A stretch of DNA of 64,000 nucleotides, taken from positions 416,949,162-417,013,161 of the forward strand of contig CM077675.1 in NCBI GenBank assembly GCA_039707655.1, given 5' to 3'. Positions 62,759-64,000 of the stretch are shown in pieces (within the stretch, counting starts at the first letter, position 1; each line of letters starts with the position of its first letter). The translations under genes and the position numbers were made by a program. This DNA is from Elymus sibiricus (lineage: Eukaryota > Streptophyta > Magnoliopsida > Poales > Poaceae). The notes beneath the pieces are model-generated. The model worked only from the letters and a program-made list of their open reading frames with translations. It made no database searches and was not told where the DNA came from.

Positions 62759-64000
62759 AAATATCCTTACCCAGATGAAACCTGGACCCCGATCAAAGCA
62801 CACATTCAATCCACCTCTCCACTCTTCGTTTGTTTCTTTCCCTATCCCCGTCGATTCTGATCTCATGTCGAGATCCGGCGGCACTGCATCCGACAGAGGA
62901 TTCGGCGGTGACGACCCCATCGATTGGGAATCGTTCTGCATACGATAGGGGGTGGACGACGAGAAGGAGCTCGTTGTTTGCACCGTGTTACGCCGATAAC
63001 GGCTCAGGGGCAAAAGCGAATGCTCTGGCTCTGTGTCGTCCCCCCTCACCCGAGAAGGTAGTGCGGACGACGGCGCCGACTCATCGCATCCAGGCATCCA
63101 GCCCCCCCTCTCCGAGCCTTCCTCTACATGTTCATGCTTGTGTCCTTAGCTACCGATGAGTCCTCGTGCCTGCGTACGGTGCAGCCGCAGATGCGGCTCG
63201 AATCCGAGGTGTGCGCCGCACGCGCGAGAGGAAGCGGGAGAGGGAGATGGCGGTGGTAACAGCGGAAACGATGTCCCTCGCCGGTCCCGTGTGCGCGCGC
63301 TGGTCGTTCATGATGAACAACTCCTCGCGGCGGTCCTCTCTTCTATTTTCTTGTCTATCTTTCTATTCACTGATAAGAATAGAAGCTTGTTGAGCTTCAC
63401 TTTGCCTATAATGCTGGTCTGAGGCATATCTCACCGGGTTTAATACAGACGGTACAGTGGCTCCTAAAATCCACTCATGTGAAGCATAACAACTCTATGC
63501 CATCCTGAGGATTCATCTCATCAAATCCTAACTTGTTTTTTCACCCTGAATCTTTGTCTTGAGGGTCCAGTTGGGCCTGCCTCTTGTGGTAGGCTTGTTC
63601 CTCCTAGATTCTTGATTTGGTAACAATTTGGTGGTCATTTGAGTTGGCACTATCGTACTAGGTGTTGCTAGTGGGTTGCTAGCGGCTGAGATGGCCTTTA
63701 TATAGGGCATGCCATACACCCTCGTGCTGACATGTGCATGGCTGACTCAGCTGCCCCCTGCTGAGTGAGCTATGTGTTTGGGCATCTTCTGGTGCTCCAT
63801 TTGTTGTGCTGCTGGTAACAGCTGATTGGTGTTGTCATGTGCTCCTTGATGTTGATCCTTTAAGTTGTTGGGTGGCTAATTGCTTGGGAACTTGTCTCGG
63901 GATGGCTGGCTTGATGTATATCTCTAGTTTGGGTTTATTTTAGATGTTGAACACTGGCTTTAGCTATTCTCACTTGACAATAGACTAACTATAGTGTTGG
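62759..64000. other. unassigned right edge
   Basis: No gene is supported. A short frame from ATG 62865 (MSRSGGTASDRGFGG) stops after 27 codons, and the sequence beyond it reads like decayed coding DNA in more than one frame. The last 500 bp are T-rich with no long frame on either strand. Confidence 0.4.

Overview
The window is nuclear DNA of a large-genome grass, almost certainly a Triticeae species (wheat, Aegilops, rye or barley group). The evidence is: intron-containing plant genes with very GC-rich first exons; dense nested LTR retrotransposons with plant primer sites; and Stowaway, Harbinger, hAT-type and Helitron elements typical of grasses. No bacterial, organellar or viral genes were seen.

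Only three genes are well supported. (1) Aminodeoxychorismate synthase, minus strand, 13 exons between 7344 and 2120. It is a plastid-type fusion of glutamine amidotransferase and chorismate-binding synthase, the first committed step of p-aminobenzoate and folate synthesis. (2) A CIA2/ALBOSTRIANS-like CCT-motif protein, minus strand, 3 exons between 14620 and 11691, probably a nuclear regulator of chloroplast genes. (3) A single-exon class-I plant carboxylesterase (CXE15-like), minus strand, 61700-60699. Two weak open frames at the left edge (99-380 minus, 497-1222 plus) are unassigned. The first two genes each have one GC-AG intron that the reading frame demands.

From about 7.7 to 16.8 kb small elements lie around the genes: a same-sense solo LTR directly upstream of the synthase, a TIR transposon of about 1.66 kb holding a GC-rich gene-like fragment and two nested MITEs, a Harbinger-type MITE, a MITE in intron 1 of the CCT gene, and an array of GCAACAA palindromes.

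From 16.8 to 55.9 kb the window is almost wholly nested retroelements, with borders fixed by target-site duplications (TSDs). They are: a decayed Copia (16776-23385); Gypsy-type element A on the minus strand (24153-32053, TSD GTGAG); element B of the same family on the plus strand (32350-51816, TSD ACGCC), whose 3' LTR is split by element C (39553-51067, TSD CGGTG), itself split by D, a 4.8-kb solo LTR (43543-48370, TSD CTATG). Next comes an older related solo LTR F (52784-55908) split by a solo LTR E of the A/B/C family (53287-54864, TSD CTTAC). A, B and C encode at most Gag and protease; I found no reverse transcriptase or integrase in them. C carries a different, shorter Gag-like frame in place of the Gag-protease module. 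All three keep, in their 3' noncoding half, a row of five short potential hairpins whose stems change in a compensated way.

From 55.9 to 64 kb there are MITEs, one Helitron inserted four bases inside the 5' end of another, the carboxylesterase, and short tandem repeats. Coordinates of exons and element ends were read by eye from frame continuity, splice motifs and terminal motifs; no alignment was run.
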